The notes beneath the pieces are model-generated. The model saw nothing but the letters and a program-made list of their open reading frames with translations, was not told the DNA's origin and made no database searches. Source: Phnomibacter ginsenosidimutans (lineage in GTDB: Bacteria; Bacteroidota; Bacteroidia; Chitinophagales; Chitinophagaceae). Taken from it: a stretch of DNA of 64,000 bases. The stretch is taken from NCBI RefSeq assembly GCF_009740285.1, contig NZ_CP046566.1, forward strand, positions 3,262,658 through 3,326,657, written 5' to 3'. A program made the translations under genes and the position numbers. Below, piece after piece: positions 1-10,850 of this stretch; positions within the stretch are counted from its first letter, which is position 1, and the number at the start of each line of letters is the position of its first letter.

Positions 1-3000
1 GGGGCCAAAAGCTTCTACTACATCGGCAATACCGTCGTTATCGCTGTCCAAATCAAGAAAATCTGGCAGCAGATCGCCATCAAAATTAGCTGGTGAAAGC
101 GGTGTACCACTGAGTACCAGTGGCAAACCGTTGGCATCTACCAATACAGCATAAGCCGCACCATTCACGGTTGATCCATTGTATACACCCGGGAATCCGT
201 CATCATCCGGATCTGAACCGCCAGCTTCCAGTACGTCGGGTATACCATCATTGTCGCTATCCGGATCGAGGTAGTTGGGCCAGCCATCTAAATCAGTATC
301 GACTGTGCCTTCTACGGTATCGAGTATGCCATCGTTATCGTCGTCCAGGTCTATGTTATCTGTAATGCCATCCAAATCGCTATCGGGTGCTTCCCGCCAG
401 TCTCTGTTGCTGCCTGCTGCAGGGTTTTGCAGGTTGGGCATGCTGAGGGGCGTTTGGTTGTTGTTGATATTGTTGGCTGTACCAATGCCAGATACCAAAT
501 CGAAAATGTCAGCAATACCATCATTGTCTGCATCGGTAAATGCGGAAAGATCAAGTACGCCATCATTGTTAGCATCAATTTCGCTGGGGTCTAACACGCC
601 CGGCGGCACTTTGCCATCACTGCTTGGTCCGAGGAAGTTTTCACGGATGTCGCGGAAACCATCGTTGTCAGCATCAGTATCAGCATAGTCGGCAGCACTA
701 CCACCATCGGTATTTACATACCCGGCCGGTTGGCTGCTTCCACTAAAGTCTACATCATAGGCATTGTCCACTCCGTCACCATCGTGGTCGAGGCCGGTTG
801 GAGCTACCCAGCCTTGGGTAGGTTGCCCTTCTATGTTATCTACAATACCGTCGTTATCTATATCAAGGTCGTACACGTTGATGAGTCCGTCACCATCGCG
901 GTCGGCATTGTATGGAGTATTAGCGGTAGTAGTAACGTTGATTTTACCCGGTGTATACTCAGCGTTGGTGAGGTCATTCCATGGGTCGAGGGCATCTCCA
1001 AGGCCATCACCATCAGTGTCTACAAATACGCCGGCCACATCCAATTTACCATCCTGATTCGGATCGGACAGGCTATAGAAAAGTGCTTCCCAGTTGTCGA
1101 GTACACCATCATTATCGCTATCCAGATCGAGGTAGTTGAGTTTTCCATCGAGGTCTTTATCGCCGGGAGAGAGTGCCGTACCTCCGTTGCTGGCATCAGT
1201 CAGGTCGCTCCAGCCATCGCCATCGGTATCGGCCCAGGCACCGCCACCAGCAGGGTTTATTTCACCATTGCGGTCGCTGTCGGTACCGCCCATTTCTATA
1301 ACGTCTACCAGGCCATCATCATCACTATCGATATCGTAGGGGTTGGGGCGGCCGGTACCGTCAATATTATCATTGGGGTAATTATCAGGTGCACCATTGT
1401 TGTTGGCATCGGGGCCGGTGGTAAGCAGTGCATTGGCTGTGTTTTCGGCAGTGCCATCATTGTTGGTATCACCATCAACGTTTTGGCTAAAGCCGTCGCT
1501 GTCGGTATCGGTAAATCCATCTACCCGTCCATCGTTGTTGGCATCTGTACCGCCAGCTTCTTTAATATCTTGAAGGCCATCGTTGTCACTATCCAGGTCG
1601 AGGTAGTTGGGCAAATTGTCTCTGTCGCTGTTGGCATCTGTTACCACAGGGTAGCTATCGGGCACACCGTTGCTGTTGGCATCGGGGCCGGTAAGGAGCA
1701 ATGCGTTGGCTGAATTTTCTGCAGTGCCATCGTTATTGGTATCGCCATCTACCTGCTGGCTCAGACCATCGCCATCGGCATCGGTAAATCCATCAATGCG
1801 GCCATCGCCATTGGCATCGGTGCCACCGGTTTCTACCACATCGGGTATGCCATCATTATCGCTGTCTAAGTCGTAAATATTTTTAATGCCATCGCCATCG
1901 CTATCGGCATTGGCAATCGCATTACCACCTGTTGATACATCGTACAAGTTGGCAAGGCCATCGTTATCACTATCAGCAAATACATCCACACGGCCATCGC
2001 CGTTGGTATCTACACCACCTGCTTCTACAATATCAGGTATACCATCGTTATCGCTATCCAAATCGAGGCTATTTAAAACGCCGTCTTTATCGGCGTCATA
2101 CGCATCGTTGATGCCGTCGGCATTGGTATCAACAAATGCTGGCAAACCCGTGCCCGGTGTGGTATCGAGGTAATTGGGAATATTATCGCTATCGGCGTCG
2201 GCAAAAGGATCGTATCCGCCATTCTCGATAATATCGGGTATGCCATCATTGTCATCATCAATATCAATATTATCTGCTAATCCATCATTGTCTGAATTGC
2301 AGAAAGCAAAAACCGTTACATCATCAAAAGTGGTTTGGCAGTTAGGGGCAACAATGGTCCAGCGGAAAACATAAGTGCCGTATTTAGCACCGTTTACCGC
2401 TGTGGTAGCAAGATTTGCATTGGCAAAAGAAGAACCAGCCGGGCCGCTTACCAATGTCCAGGTACCTACACCCGAAGCAGGTGTATTACCAGCAAGCGTG
2501 ATAGCAGTAGGGCAAGTGGTAATGTCTGTACCAGCAGCTGCGGTTGTAGCTACCAGCGATGAAGCTCTTGTGTATGTTGTGCTTAGGCCACTGGCTCCTC
2601 TGGTAGCACCGTTAGGTGTAAATTCTGTAACGCCATTTGAATTAGTAATTCCGTTGGCTGCCCCAGCAATATTGCGGGTAGGTGTACCAGCTGTAATGGC
2701 AATATAGCCACCGCCACCACCACCACCGGGGCCTTCGCTTTCGTCGTTGGTGATGAGCTGATTACCACCGGCACCACCGTTGGCTGTGAGTGTAATGGTA
2801 TTGGCCACTGACCCAGTGGTAGCGTCAATTACAATGGAACCGCCGCCGCCGCCACCGCCGGGAGCATCATTGTGGCTACCCGTGGTACTTCCACCTGCAT
2901 TACCACTGGCTACAATACTACCAGTTCCGGTTACTCCGCCGCCTGCTTTTATTATTACCAGTCCGCCGCCAGCACCACCGGCACCACCGGCATCATTATT

Positions 3001-4104
3001 GGCATCGCCGGCACCGCCGCCGCCGCCCAGGAACAAACGGTCGCCCGTTACACTCAATGGCCGGCCGCCCAGGCCACCTACATTATCTCGGTAATCGCCA
3101 CCCCAACTGCTGTTGCCGGGAGCTACGGTTAATGCATTCTGATTGCTTGACGCAAAAGCATAGCCACCGCGGCCACCACCGCTGGATGTAGAAGTTGCAA
3201 AACCTGCAGTTTCGAGGTTCCAGGCATTGGCCCAGTTGGCCGTTGATGTACTAGGGTTGCCCATGCCTGTCCATGTAACGCTGTTGTTGCCATTGGCACC
3301 ACCACCACCACCGGCATTGTGGCCATTACCGCCGCCGCCGCCATTGGCTGCTGCACCGCGGCCGTAACGTCCGTTCAATCCATCATATTCTGTTTGAAAG
3401 CCGGCAATACTTTCTCCTTTTTCGGCACCATCATTACTACTGGTAGTTCTGAAGGTACTGGTAACAATAGTACCATAAGAACTGGTATTATTATCCAACA
3501 CACCTCCTCTGAAACCTAAGCCCGTTACATTAATTGCTGGTGAAGTAGATAATGTAACCAATCCCGTTGTTTCTAATGCCACTATACCACCCGTATTGCC
3601 ATTCCATGCAGGTGCGGTAATGCTACCGGAACCACTTACAGTAAGGGTAGTAAAACGAGGAACACGAACGACTTGTGTATGCCCGGCTGCAGTATAGCTA
3701 TTGATTAATGGGGTAGTGACGTTGATAGTAGTGCTATTGGGTACTGAGGCAACGCACACAAACTCATAGAGGCCAGCACTGTTGTAATTTAAAATGCTGC
3801 CATAGTCCACCGTATTACCGGTATTGATGGTAGCGCCTTGCATTTGCATGATCATAATGTAGTCTCCGGCAGCAAGGTTACCTGCAAAAGCACCACCATT
3901 GAGGGCACTACTCGCTACAGTGAGGGTAGTAGTACCAGCTGCTGCGTTGGCAGAAACCCGGGTGTAGGTGTTGAGCACCGTGTTAGCGGTGGTTACTGTT
4001 CTGGCACCTTCTTTGCCAGCTTGGGCGTAGCCCTGCATAACAGTACTGAAGAGTGCTATGAATAGCAACCAAAAAAAGGAGCGTTGATGTTGATTTCGCT
4101 TCAT
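1..4104 (-). CDS. Large exported adhesin with Gly-rich N-terminal domain and thrombospondin type 3 repeats (3' end beyond window)
   Basis: Open for 1368 codons from ATG at 4104 to the window edge without a stop, so the C-terminus is missing. A signal peptide (about residues 1-28, ending near YAQA) is followed by a roughly 530-residue domain shared with the next two genes. That domain holds MQMQGA, SNDGAEKGESIAG, NGRYGRGAAANGGGGG and long Gly tracts. After a short Ig/PKD-like stretch (GTWTLVSGP) the protein turns, from about residue 597, into more than 20 Asp-rich TSP3-type repeats such as DSDNDGIPD, which in this family bind calcium and form a stiff stalk. Two paralogues here carry a T9SS sorting tail, so this one probably ends in one too (inference). 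Likely role: surface attachment. The exact ligand cannot be read from the sequence. The reading frame is intact, unlike the paralogues. Confidence 0.88.
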   Translation of the reverse strand, partial: MKRNQHQRSFFWLLFIALFSTVMQGYAQAGKEGARTVTTANTVLNTYTRVSANAAAGTTTLTVASSALNGGAFAGNLAAGDYIMIMQMQGATINTGNTVDYGSILNYNSAGLYEFVCVASVPNSTTINVTTPLINSYTAAGHTQVVRVPRFTTLTVSGSGSITAPAWNGNTGGIVALETTGLVTLSTSPAINVTGLGFRGGVLDNNTSSYGTIVTSTFRTTSSNDGAEKGESIAGFQTEYDGLNGRYGRGAAANGGGGGNGHNAGGGGGANGNNSVTWTGMGNPSTSTANWANAWNLETAGFATSTSSGGGRGGYAFASSNQNALTVAPGNSSWGGDYRDNVGGLGGRPLSVTGDRLFLGGGGGAGDANNDAGGAGGAGGGLVIIKAGGGVTGTGSIVASGNAGGSTTGSHNDAPGGGGGGGSIVIDATTGSVANTITLTANGGAGGNQLITNDESEGPGGGGGGGYIAITAGTPTRNIAGAANGITNSNGVTEFTPNGATRGASGLSTTYTRASSLVATTAAAGTDITTCPTAITLAGNTPASGVGTWTLVSGPAGSSFANANLATTAVNGAKYGTYVFRWTIVAPNCQTTFDDVTVFAFCNSDNDGLADNIDIDDDNDGIPDIIENGGYDPFADADSDNIPNYLDTTPGTGLPAFVDTNADGINDAYDADKDGVLNSLDLDSDNDGIPDIVEAGGVDTNGDGRVDVFADSDNDGLANLYDVSTGGNAIANADSDGDGIKNIYDLDSDNDGIPDVVETGGTDANGDGRIDGFTDADGDGLSQQVDGDTNNDGTAENSANALLLTGPDANSNGVPDSYPVVTDANSDRDNLPNYLDLDSDNDGLQDIKEAGGTDANNDGRVDGFTDTDSDGFSQNVDGDTNNDGTAENTANALLTTGPDANNNGAPDNYPNDNIDGTGRPNPYDIDSDDDGLVDVIEMGGTDSDRNGEINPAGGGAWADTDGDGWSDLTDASNGGTALSPGDKDLDGKLNYLDLDSDNDGVLDNWEALFYSLSDPNQDGKLDVAGVFVDTDGDGLGDALDPWNDLTNAEYTPGKINVTTTANTPYNADRDGDGLINVYDLDIDNDGIVDNIEGQPTQGWVAPTGLDHDGDGVDNAYDVDFSGSSQPAGYVNTDGGSAADYADTDADNDGFRDIRENFLGPSSDGKVPPGVLDPSEIDANNDGVLDLSAFTDADNDGIADIFDLVSGIGTANNINNNQTPLSMPNLQNPAAGSNRDWREAPDSDLDGITDNIDLDDDNDGILDTVEGTVDTDLDGWPNYLDPDSDNDGIPDVLEAGGSDPDDDGFPGVYNGSTVNGAAYAVLVDANGLPLVLSGTPLSPANFDGDLLPDFLDLDSDNDGIADVVEAFGP
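1405..1838 (-). repeat. Tandem 273-bp repeat inside the TSP3 region
   Basis: Two copies of a segment beginning GGCATCGGGGCCGGT on the plus strand start at 1405 and 1678, exactly 273 bp (91 codons) apart. They encode near-identical blocks with VDGDTNNDGTAEN and GPDAN motifs. This indicates recent in-frame duplication of a multi-repeat unit, a usual way for TSP3 stalks to change length. Confidence 0.85.
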
Positions 4105-4536
4105 ACAATTCAATTTTGGATTACAGGCCCTGAAAACTCGATGGCTAAATATTATTTTGTACATCATGATTCTTTTTCATTATCAATCTCAGCAACTACA
4201 TCCCATAAAAAGCAGAAAAACCATACTTCGGCCTCCGGCTGATATGAGTAACCTGCTGGCTAGAGTGTGTATATTGCTTTTTTTACCGGGGAAGTTGCAA
4301 TACGAAAAGGGGGTTTATTCATCCTCCTTTTACCGATAGTGCAAAAAGTGCATCATGTATGCAGGACAGTATTTTGCTAACATAACATTACGATGCAAAC
4401 ATCCCCCCTCTTTCCATTTCAATACATGACATTGGTCACCTTTGGATCGTGATCTTCAAACACCAATTGCCCAACTACAGGCAGGCTAAGTTTATTTGGA
4501 ATAGCCTGCCCTCTGTACAAGCTGTCAAGCGTTGCT
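4105..4536. other. Intergenic region between adhesin copies
   Basis: 432 bp without a gene. It carries a perfect 9-bp inverted repeat (GGCAGGCTA at 4480-4488 and TAGCCTGCC at 4502-4510, 13-nt loop) just past the stop of the decayed adhesin copy, which could terminate its transcript although no T-run follows. The part next to 4104 should hold the promoter of the TSP3 adhesin, but no clear TAnnTTTG match was found. Confidence 0.5.
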
Positions 4537-6718
4537 TTATTGCTTGTATAGTTTCACTACTTCTGTACTACCATCGGCAAAAGCTACTTGTAGTATGTAC
4601 ACCCCAGTAGCCAATGCTGAAACATCTACCTGCATGTTTTCGGCAGTAACTGCTATTCTTTTCAATTGCATACCATTCATGGCCAGCACTGATATTTCTT
4701 TTGCTTTTGCAAGCCCCGACACCCACACGGACTGACGGGCAGGATTGGGCAACATGCCTACCTTGGCAGAAGCGGTTGCAGATGCAGTCAGGCTGATAAT
4801 ATTGCTGTAGCTCACACTACCATCCGCATCGGTGAGGCGTATGCGGAAGTACCATTTTTGTCCGGCAGGTTTGTTGGTATCAAACTGGTATTTACGCAAG
4901 GTGTTGCTGTTGCCAGCTTCAGCTACAAGGCCTGCCTGCTGAAACAAAACACCATCGTAACTCATTTCTACTGCAAATGAACGTGTTTGCTGTTCGGTAA
5001 GTGTTTGCCGACGCAGCTTCACTTTTCCATTTGCATAACTGCCCGATAGTGTCAAACCGGTAGCAGGAAGCAATACAGAGAAAGTCATATTCACCTGTGC
5101 AGGCACTGCATTGTCAAATCCGGCATTGTCTCTCACCAAAAAACTAAAACTTACTGTGGTAGGCCCTACGCTTGCAGTTGGGTTAATGAACACATTGTCG
5201 TTGTTAAAATTGCTTATGACCGTAGTACTGGTAATTGGTACAAACAGTGATCCATCGAAATAAAACAACGTACCGCCGACGGCAGGATTCAGCGTAACTG
5301 TACGTCCGTTGAGGTTGTTGGCATATGTGCCATCTTCAGCATCACTACCAGAGAAAGCTGAACTGGGCACATTTTCGAGGGAATTGCCCGGAGGCAGACT
5401 CCAGCCACTGGTGTTGTAGTTATTGGCCACCGGCCGGCGGTTGATGCCGTAGTTCAAATTGGTTAGTGCTTCACATGAGCTGGTACCAATAACAATACCA
5501 TTGATGGTTCCGTCTCCTGATGCTGTACTTCCTTCGGCAGTATTTACCACGCCTGCAGGTAGTGCTGCTGTAGCCTGTCCCGATGCATTGTTATGCAGCA
5601 CAAAATTGTACGTACCAGGTGCCAGCGATGCAAAACTGTAAGTGCCATTTGCCTGAACCGGAGCGGTAGCAACTACAACTGAACTTTGCACGGCAGAAAT
5701 GTATAAAGCGCTGCTCAGATTTGTACCAGTTCCATTTACGAGTGCATCCGTTTATCCGTTGGCATCATTCAATACAGTGCCACTTACAGGTATAAATAAA
5801 GAACTTACAGGATTGTACGTAAGAAGAGAGCCACCAGCACCAACGGTAGCACCATTTGGGGTAAATTCTGTAACTGCAGTAGATGTGGTGGTACCATTTG
5901 CACCACCGGCCACTGTACGGGCAGGTGTACCTGAGGTAATGCCTATGTAACCACCACCTCCGCCATTGGCAATGGCGCCTCTTCCATATCGGCCATTCAA
6001 TACGTCATATGCGGTAGCAGAACCGGCAATGCTTTCACCTTTTTCTGCACCATCATTACCACTGGTAGAACGATAAGTTGTTATTGGACCACTTCCAGCT
6101 GTGCTGGAGTTATTGTCTAACGCACCGCCACGAAATCCACGGCCAGACACATTGATAGCTGAAGCAGTAGAAAGGGCGATACTACCTGTAGTTTCAATAG
6201 CAACCACACCACCCGTGGCCCCATTCCATGCCGGGGCTACAATGCTACCAACAGTAGCTACCGTAAGCGATGTAAAGCGAGGCACACGAATGACCTGCGT
6301 ATTGCCACTGGCGCTGTACGCATTCATAAGTGGCAGTGTAACAGTTATTGAAGTTGTGCCAGGCACTGCACTAACGCAGGCGAACTCATACAATCCTGCA
6401 TTGTTGTAACTGGTAATTTCACCGTATGCCGTTGTATTGGTTGTATTAACACTGGCGCCCTGCATTTGCATGATGAGAATCAAATCGCCTGGTGACAAGC
6501 TGTAGCCATACACCCCATCTGTAAGGTCGCTGTTGGCAACAGTAATGCTGGTAGCGCCAGCTTGCTACGTTGGCTGTTACCCTGGTATACGTATTCACAG
6601 AAACAGTAGATGTAGTTACTGAGTACACGCCGTTTTTACCCGGCTGAGCAAAGGACTGCTGCGCCATGGCCAATAGAATGACAACGCAGCCAATGCTACG
6701 CAAAATGGATTGTTTCAT
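4537..6718 (-). pseudogene. Decayed paralogue of the T9SS-sorted Gly-rich adhesin
   Basis: Aligned with the paralogue at 7067-9876, three lesions are visible. (1) A one-base insertion in CTTGCT at 6561-6566 shifts the frame after about 50 codons. (2) About 0.62 kb of the Gly-rich core is missing: the text jumps from NGRYGRGAIANGGGGG straight to YIGITSGTP, with the junction inside Gly codons (GGCGGAGGTGGTGG) near 5951-5970. (3) An in-frame TAA at 5752-5754 replaces the codon after LNDANG, where the paralogue has His. Otherwise the frame is continuous: signal peptide (ending SFAQ), beta-rich core and a T9SS type A tail starting at PNPARQSVWVSG and ending VVKLYKQ. Corrected for the insertion, the length is 726 codons plus stop. 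The frameshift alone could be an assembly error, but the stop and the deletion make real decay more likely. Confidence 0.78.
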
Positions 6719-7066
6719 CTTCTTCAGGGGATTTTATCAACGCTCGTAAATCAACTACCCTTGCTTACGAATTACAGGTAGCAATGCCCAACTGAGGATA
6801 AAGCTTACCAATCAATAATGGAGTGCGTTATCCAAATTGCAATCATTGATACATGTTGCCTCGTGGCAATAGTATTGTGCATTGGTTGAGATTTTCCTTC
6901 GGAAAAACCTAAGGCAACCAAATACACCAGTTTGTTCCTATGCAAAATTATTGGCGCTGCCAGGCGTTCAACATGACAATTATCATACTGAAATGATTGG
7001 TAAGTCACATAAAAAAAGCCAGCCATTATGTGTGGCCAGCTTTTTTTATGACGATTGAAAACGCAG
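6719..7066. other. Intergenic region between the second and third adhesin
   Basis: 348 bp without a credible gene. The end nearest 7066 holds the terminator described separately. The end next to 6718 is the leader of the decayed copy. A small hairpin, TTGCC-TCGT-GGCAA, lies near 6856. Nothing else was recognised. Confidence 0.5.
7011..7047 (-). terminator. Rho-independent-type terminator after the T9SS adhesin
   Basis: Complementary ends AAAAAAAGC and GCTTTTTTT flank an imperfect GCCA/TGGC stem directly downstream of the corrected stop at 7067. The A/T tracts give U-runs on both strands. Confidence 0.6.
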
Positions 7067-9876
7067 TTATCGCTTGTGCAATTTCAGGGCTTTTTTATGC
7101 CCGTCTGCATATTGTATTTGTACAATATACAACCCATCGGCAAATGCGCTGATGTCGATTTGTACATTTTCTGAAGCTACCTGCTTGCTGCAGCAGTACA
7201 GCCCCGTTTACCGCTGTGAGTAAAAGATTGGTAGCGCCTGTCAAACCTGTTACCCAAACTTTTCCTCTGGCCGGATTGGGCGCCAAACCAATGCTGGCAG
7301 CACTTGCAGCTGTTTGCAGCACGGCTACATTACTATAACTCACTTTACCATCAAGGTCTATCAGTTTTACCCGGAAGTACCATTTGCTTCCCATTGGTTT
7401 TGCTTGCTGCAAGCTGTATTGACGCTGCGCATTACTATTACCGGCTGCTGCTACCTTACCCATGCTTTCAAAACTTACACCATCATAACTCATTTCTACC
7501 TGGAAATAGGCTGTTTGCTGTTCTGTAAGTGTCGACCAGTTGAGTTGCACTTTTCCTGACTGATGCAGAGAGGCTTTTAACTGCAACCCTGTAGCAGGCA
7601 GTAATACAGCAAAGCCCATGGTAACAGTAGCAGGAGTTGCATTGAACTCACCGCCATTGTCTCTTACACTGTACGTGAAGCTCACTGTTGCAGGGCCTGA
7701 GCTGGCAGATGGATCGAGGTATACATTATCGTTGTTGAAATTGCTGATATCGGTTGCAACGGTGATAGCCTGGAAAATACTGCCATTAAAATAATACAAT
7801 GTACCTCCAACTGCGGGATTCAAACGAACGGTTCTTGTATTTAAGTTATTTGCATAAGTACCATCTTCACCATCAGTACCATTGAAAGCTATACTGGGTA
7901 CACTGGCCAAATCTGAACCGGGAGGAAGACTAAAACCACTGCCCGTGTAATTGGTAGAAACCGGTTGTCTGTTTACCCCATACAACAACCCTGTAACCGG
8001 AGCACAGGTAGTACTTGCTCACCACAATACCATTTACCGTACCATCACCGGCTGTTGTAGCACCTTCTGCTGTTCTTCTTGTGTTAGCCGGCATGGTAGA
8101 GGTAGCCTGACCAGCCGCATTGTTGTGCAATACCACATCATAAGTACCGGGAGGCAACGTGGTAAAGGTAAATGTGCCATTTGACTGAACCGGAACGGTA
8201 GCAATAACGGTAGCTGATTGTACAGCAGAAACATATAAGGTACCGCCGAGGTTGGAGCCTGTGCCATTGATGAGGTTGTCGGTATGTCCATTGGCATCGT
8301 TGAGCACTGTACCACTTACGGCAATAAACAAGCTACTTGCAGGCGAATAGGTTTGTGACAATCCGCTGGCACCTGCCGTGGCGCCATTGGGTGTAAACTC
8401 TGTAACGGCAGTTGAACTGGTAGTACCATTGGCTGCACCATTTACCGTGCGGGTGGGTGTACCGCTGGTAATGGCAATATAGCCACCACCGCCACCACCA
8501 CCAGGGCCTTCGCTTTCGTTGCTGGTGATGAGCTGGTTTCCACCCACACCTCCATTTGCCTGAATAGATATTGTATTGGCCACGTTGCCGGATCGGTTGT
8601 AGATTACCACAGAGCCACCACCGCCACCACCGCCGGGAGCATCGTTGTGCCCACCAACAGAGTTTGCACCTGCAGAACCATTGGCTGTAATGCTGCCGCC
8701 ACCAGTAATGTTGCCACCAGCTATAATAAACACCAATCCGCCTCCGTTACCTCCGGCGCCACCTGCACTGTTGTTGGCATCGCCGGCTCCACCGCCGCCG
8801 CCCAAAAACAACCGGTTGCCTGCTACGTTCAAAGGCCGGCCGCCAAAGCCGCCTACATTATCCCGCTGATCGCCGCCCCAACTGTTATTTCCGGGGGCAA
8901 CAGTAAGTGCATCCTGATTTGCAGAACCATATGAATAACCACCTCGGCCTCCACCAGAAGAAGTTGAAGTAGCGAAGTTGATTGCTTCTAAATTCCACGC
9001 ATTAGCCCAGGCAGCTGTGCTGGTGCTTGGATTGCCCGTACCTGTGTACGTTACCCCATTGTTGCCATTGGAACCACCACCGCCGCCGGCGTTGTGGCCA
9101 TTGCCACCACCGCCGCCATTGGCAGCTGCACCGCGGCCGTATCTTCCATTAAGTGCATCGTACTCTGTTTGATAGCCGGCAATACTTTCTCCTTTTTCAG
9201 CACCATCATTCGAGCTGGTCGAACGATAAGTTGTAACCACTGTTCCATCTGCTGTACTGGTATTGTTGTCTAATGCACCGCCTCTAAAACCAAGTCCGTT
9301 TACATTCACAGACTGCGTTACGTTTAACGCAATGGCACCTGTTGTTTCAATTGCTACAACGCCACCTGTTGTTCCATTCCATGCAGCAGCAATGATAGAA
9401 CCCGGTGAGTTTACTGTAAGTGTTGTATAACGGGGAATCCTTACGATTTGTACTTTACCTGTAGCAGTATAGGCATTTACAGTTGGTGCTGCCAATGTAA
9501 TACTGGTTGCATTGGGCACTGCACTCACACAGGCAAACTCATACAAACCTGCGTTGTTATATGAGGTTATGCTTCCATAAGCAGTTGTGTTAGTAGCATC
9601 AATGCTGGCACCCTGCATTTGAATGATAAGAATGTAATCGCCAGCAGCAAGTGCTGTACTACCAAATGCACCACCGGTTAGGGCACTGTTGGCAACGCTG
9701 ATGCTAGTAGCACCAACAGCAATATCTGCCGTTACATTGGTATAGCTGTTAATGGTGGTAGCAGCAGTAGTAATGGTTGCTGCTCCGTTTTTGCCGGGCT
9801 GTGCCAGCAGGGGCATTGCGCCAATTGTTGCCAGCAATAGTGGCAGCAATCTTTGCTTGTACAAGATTCCTTTCAT
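7067..9876 (-). CDS. Exported Gly-rich adhesin with T9SS type A sorting domain (two apparent frameshifts)
   Basis: Starts at ATG 9876 with a signal peptide ending LLAQPG, followed by the N-terminal domain shared with the 1-4104 gene. A Gly-rich core (about residues 250-470) contains many GGGGG tracts, then comes a prealbumin-like segment (FTTLPPGTYDVVLHNNAAGQ). The frame breaks twice: an extra T in CTTGCT at 8014-8019 and another in CTTGCT at 7184-7189 (plus strand). Removing both gives one 935-residue protein ending PNPARGKVWVTG...LKLHKR, a classical Por/T9SS C-terminal sorting domain that would export the protein and anchor it to the cell surface. Both breaks share the sequence context of breaks in unrelated genes, so they may be assembly errors. 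If real, the product would be secreted to the periplasm without its sorting signal. Confidence 0.8.
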
Positions 9877-10076
9877 AGGTAGGTATTAAAAGTGTGAAAA
9901 AACGCTGTGCATTGGCTGTATGGTGAGATGTGGGAAAGGCTGCAAAGCAGGCTGGGTAAGGGTATTGTGGTCCGGTTTGGGACTCCGGATGGTATTTGGT
10001 CAACAAATATGTTGTGTATGCTATCGAACGCAAGTGGCTAGTTTTTCGCAATCGCTAAAAAAATGTGTATAACCAA

Positions 10077-10646
10077 TCAGCCAGCCTGTTCCTGACCCTT
10101 GAGCCGGCTAAGATGCGTAGGCGTAACCCGTAAATAATTTGCTACCAGGTGCTGGGGAATGCGATGGATAATTTCTGCATGATGCAACATGAATTTTTTA
10201 AACCGGGCGGTAGCATCTCCGGCAAATAAAAACGTAAAGTCATCCAACAAACGGAGATAGTATTTTTCCAGCAATTGAAAGTTCATTTGCACCATGGCCG
10301 GCACTTCCTGAAACAGCATTGCCAAATCTGAAGCTTGCAATTTGTACAACTCTCCGTCTTCCAAGGCTTGGATGTATAATTGCCCCGGCTCCTTGCGGAT
10401 GAGGCTCCTATAGTCCGTTAGTATTTCACCTTCTTTCCTGAAAAACAACGTGTAATCCTTACCGTCTTCTTGCGTGAAACACCGAAACAAACCCGCTTCA
10501 ATTACATACAGCACATTGCATACACTTCCCGGTGTGGCTATCAATTGCCCCTTCTTTACAAACTGTCGTTCTACTTTTGATGAAATCATTAATAAGTCGG
10601 CTGCTGATATATTAGTACCGCTATACAAAGCCAATAATTTCTGCAT
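10077..10646 (-). CDS. Crp/Fnr-family transcriptional regulator
   Basis: 189 residues. Residues about 20-115 form a cyclic-nucleotide-binding-type beta-roll (VKKGQLIATPGSVCNVLYVIEAG, then FFRKEGEILTDY). The C-terminus holds a short helix-turn-helix (RIPQHLVANYLRVTPTHLSR). This architecture and size are typical of the many Bacteroidota Crp-like regulators that use an unknown ligand. It is a single gene on the minus strand with about 200 bp free on both sides. Its closest divergent or downstream neighbours give no firm hint of a target. Confidence 0.88.
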   Translation of the reverse strand: MQKLLALYSGTNISAADLLMISSKVERQFVKKGQLIATPGSVCNVLYVIEAGLFRCFTQEDGKDYTLFFRKEGEILTDYRSLIRKEPGQLYIQALEDGELYKLQASDLAMLFQEVPAMVQMNFQLLEKYYLRLLDDFTFLFAGDATARFKKFMLHHAEIIHRIPQHLVANYLRVTPTHLSRLKGQEQAG

Positions 10647-10850
10647 AATGAAAGCTTGCCGGGTAGAAGATTACAAGTATGCTGCAGATTGGGTAAGAGC
10701 TACAGCTGATGTAATTCAAAAATAGAAGTCCGTTGCAGTGAACAATTGCACTATCGTTCAACGGCGGTTATATTTCGACAAATGCCGACCTGCTACAAAT
10801 AACTGTCAACTGAAAGCTGCTTTGTTGCCAACCCGCAATACGCATGTTGA

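Noticed and set aside
730-1713. 327-codon plus-strand open frame, Val/Ile-rich
   Set aside because: Antisense of the TSP3 repeats. GAT/AAC-rich repeat codons read backwards give long open Ile/Val text without a real domain.
6561-8019. Programmed ribosomal frameshifting at the AGCAAG sites of the adhesin genes
   Set aside because: The same hexamer breaks an unrelated MFS gene on the other strand, no slippery heptamer or stimulatory structure was seen, and three independent sites in two paralogues would be needed.
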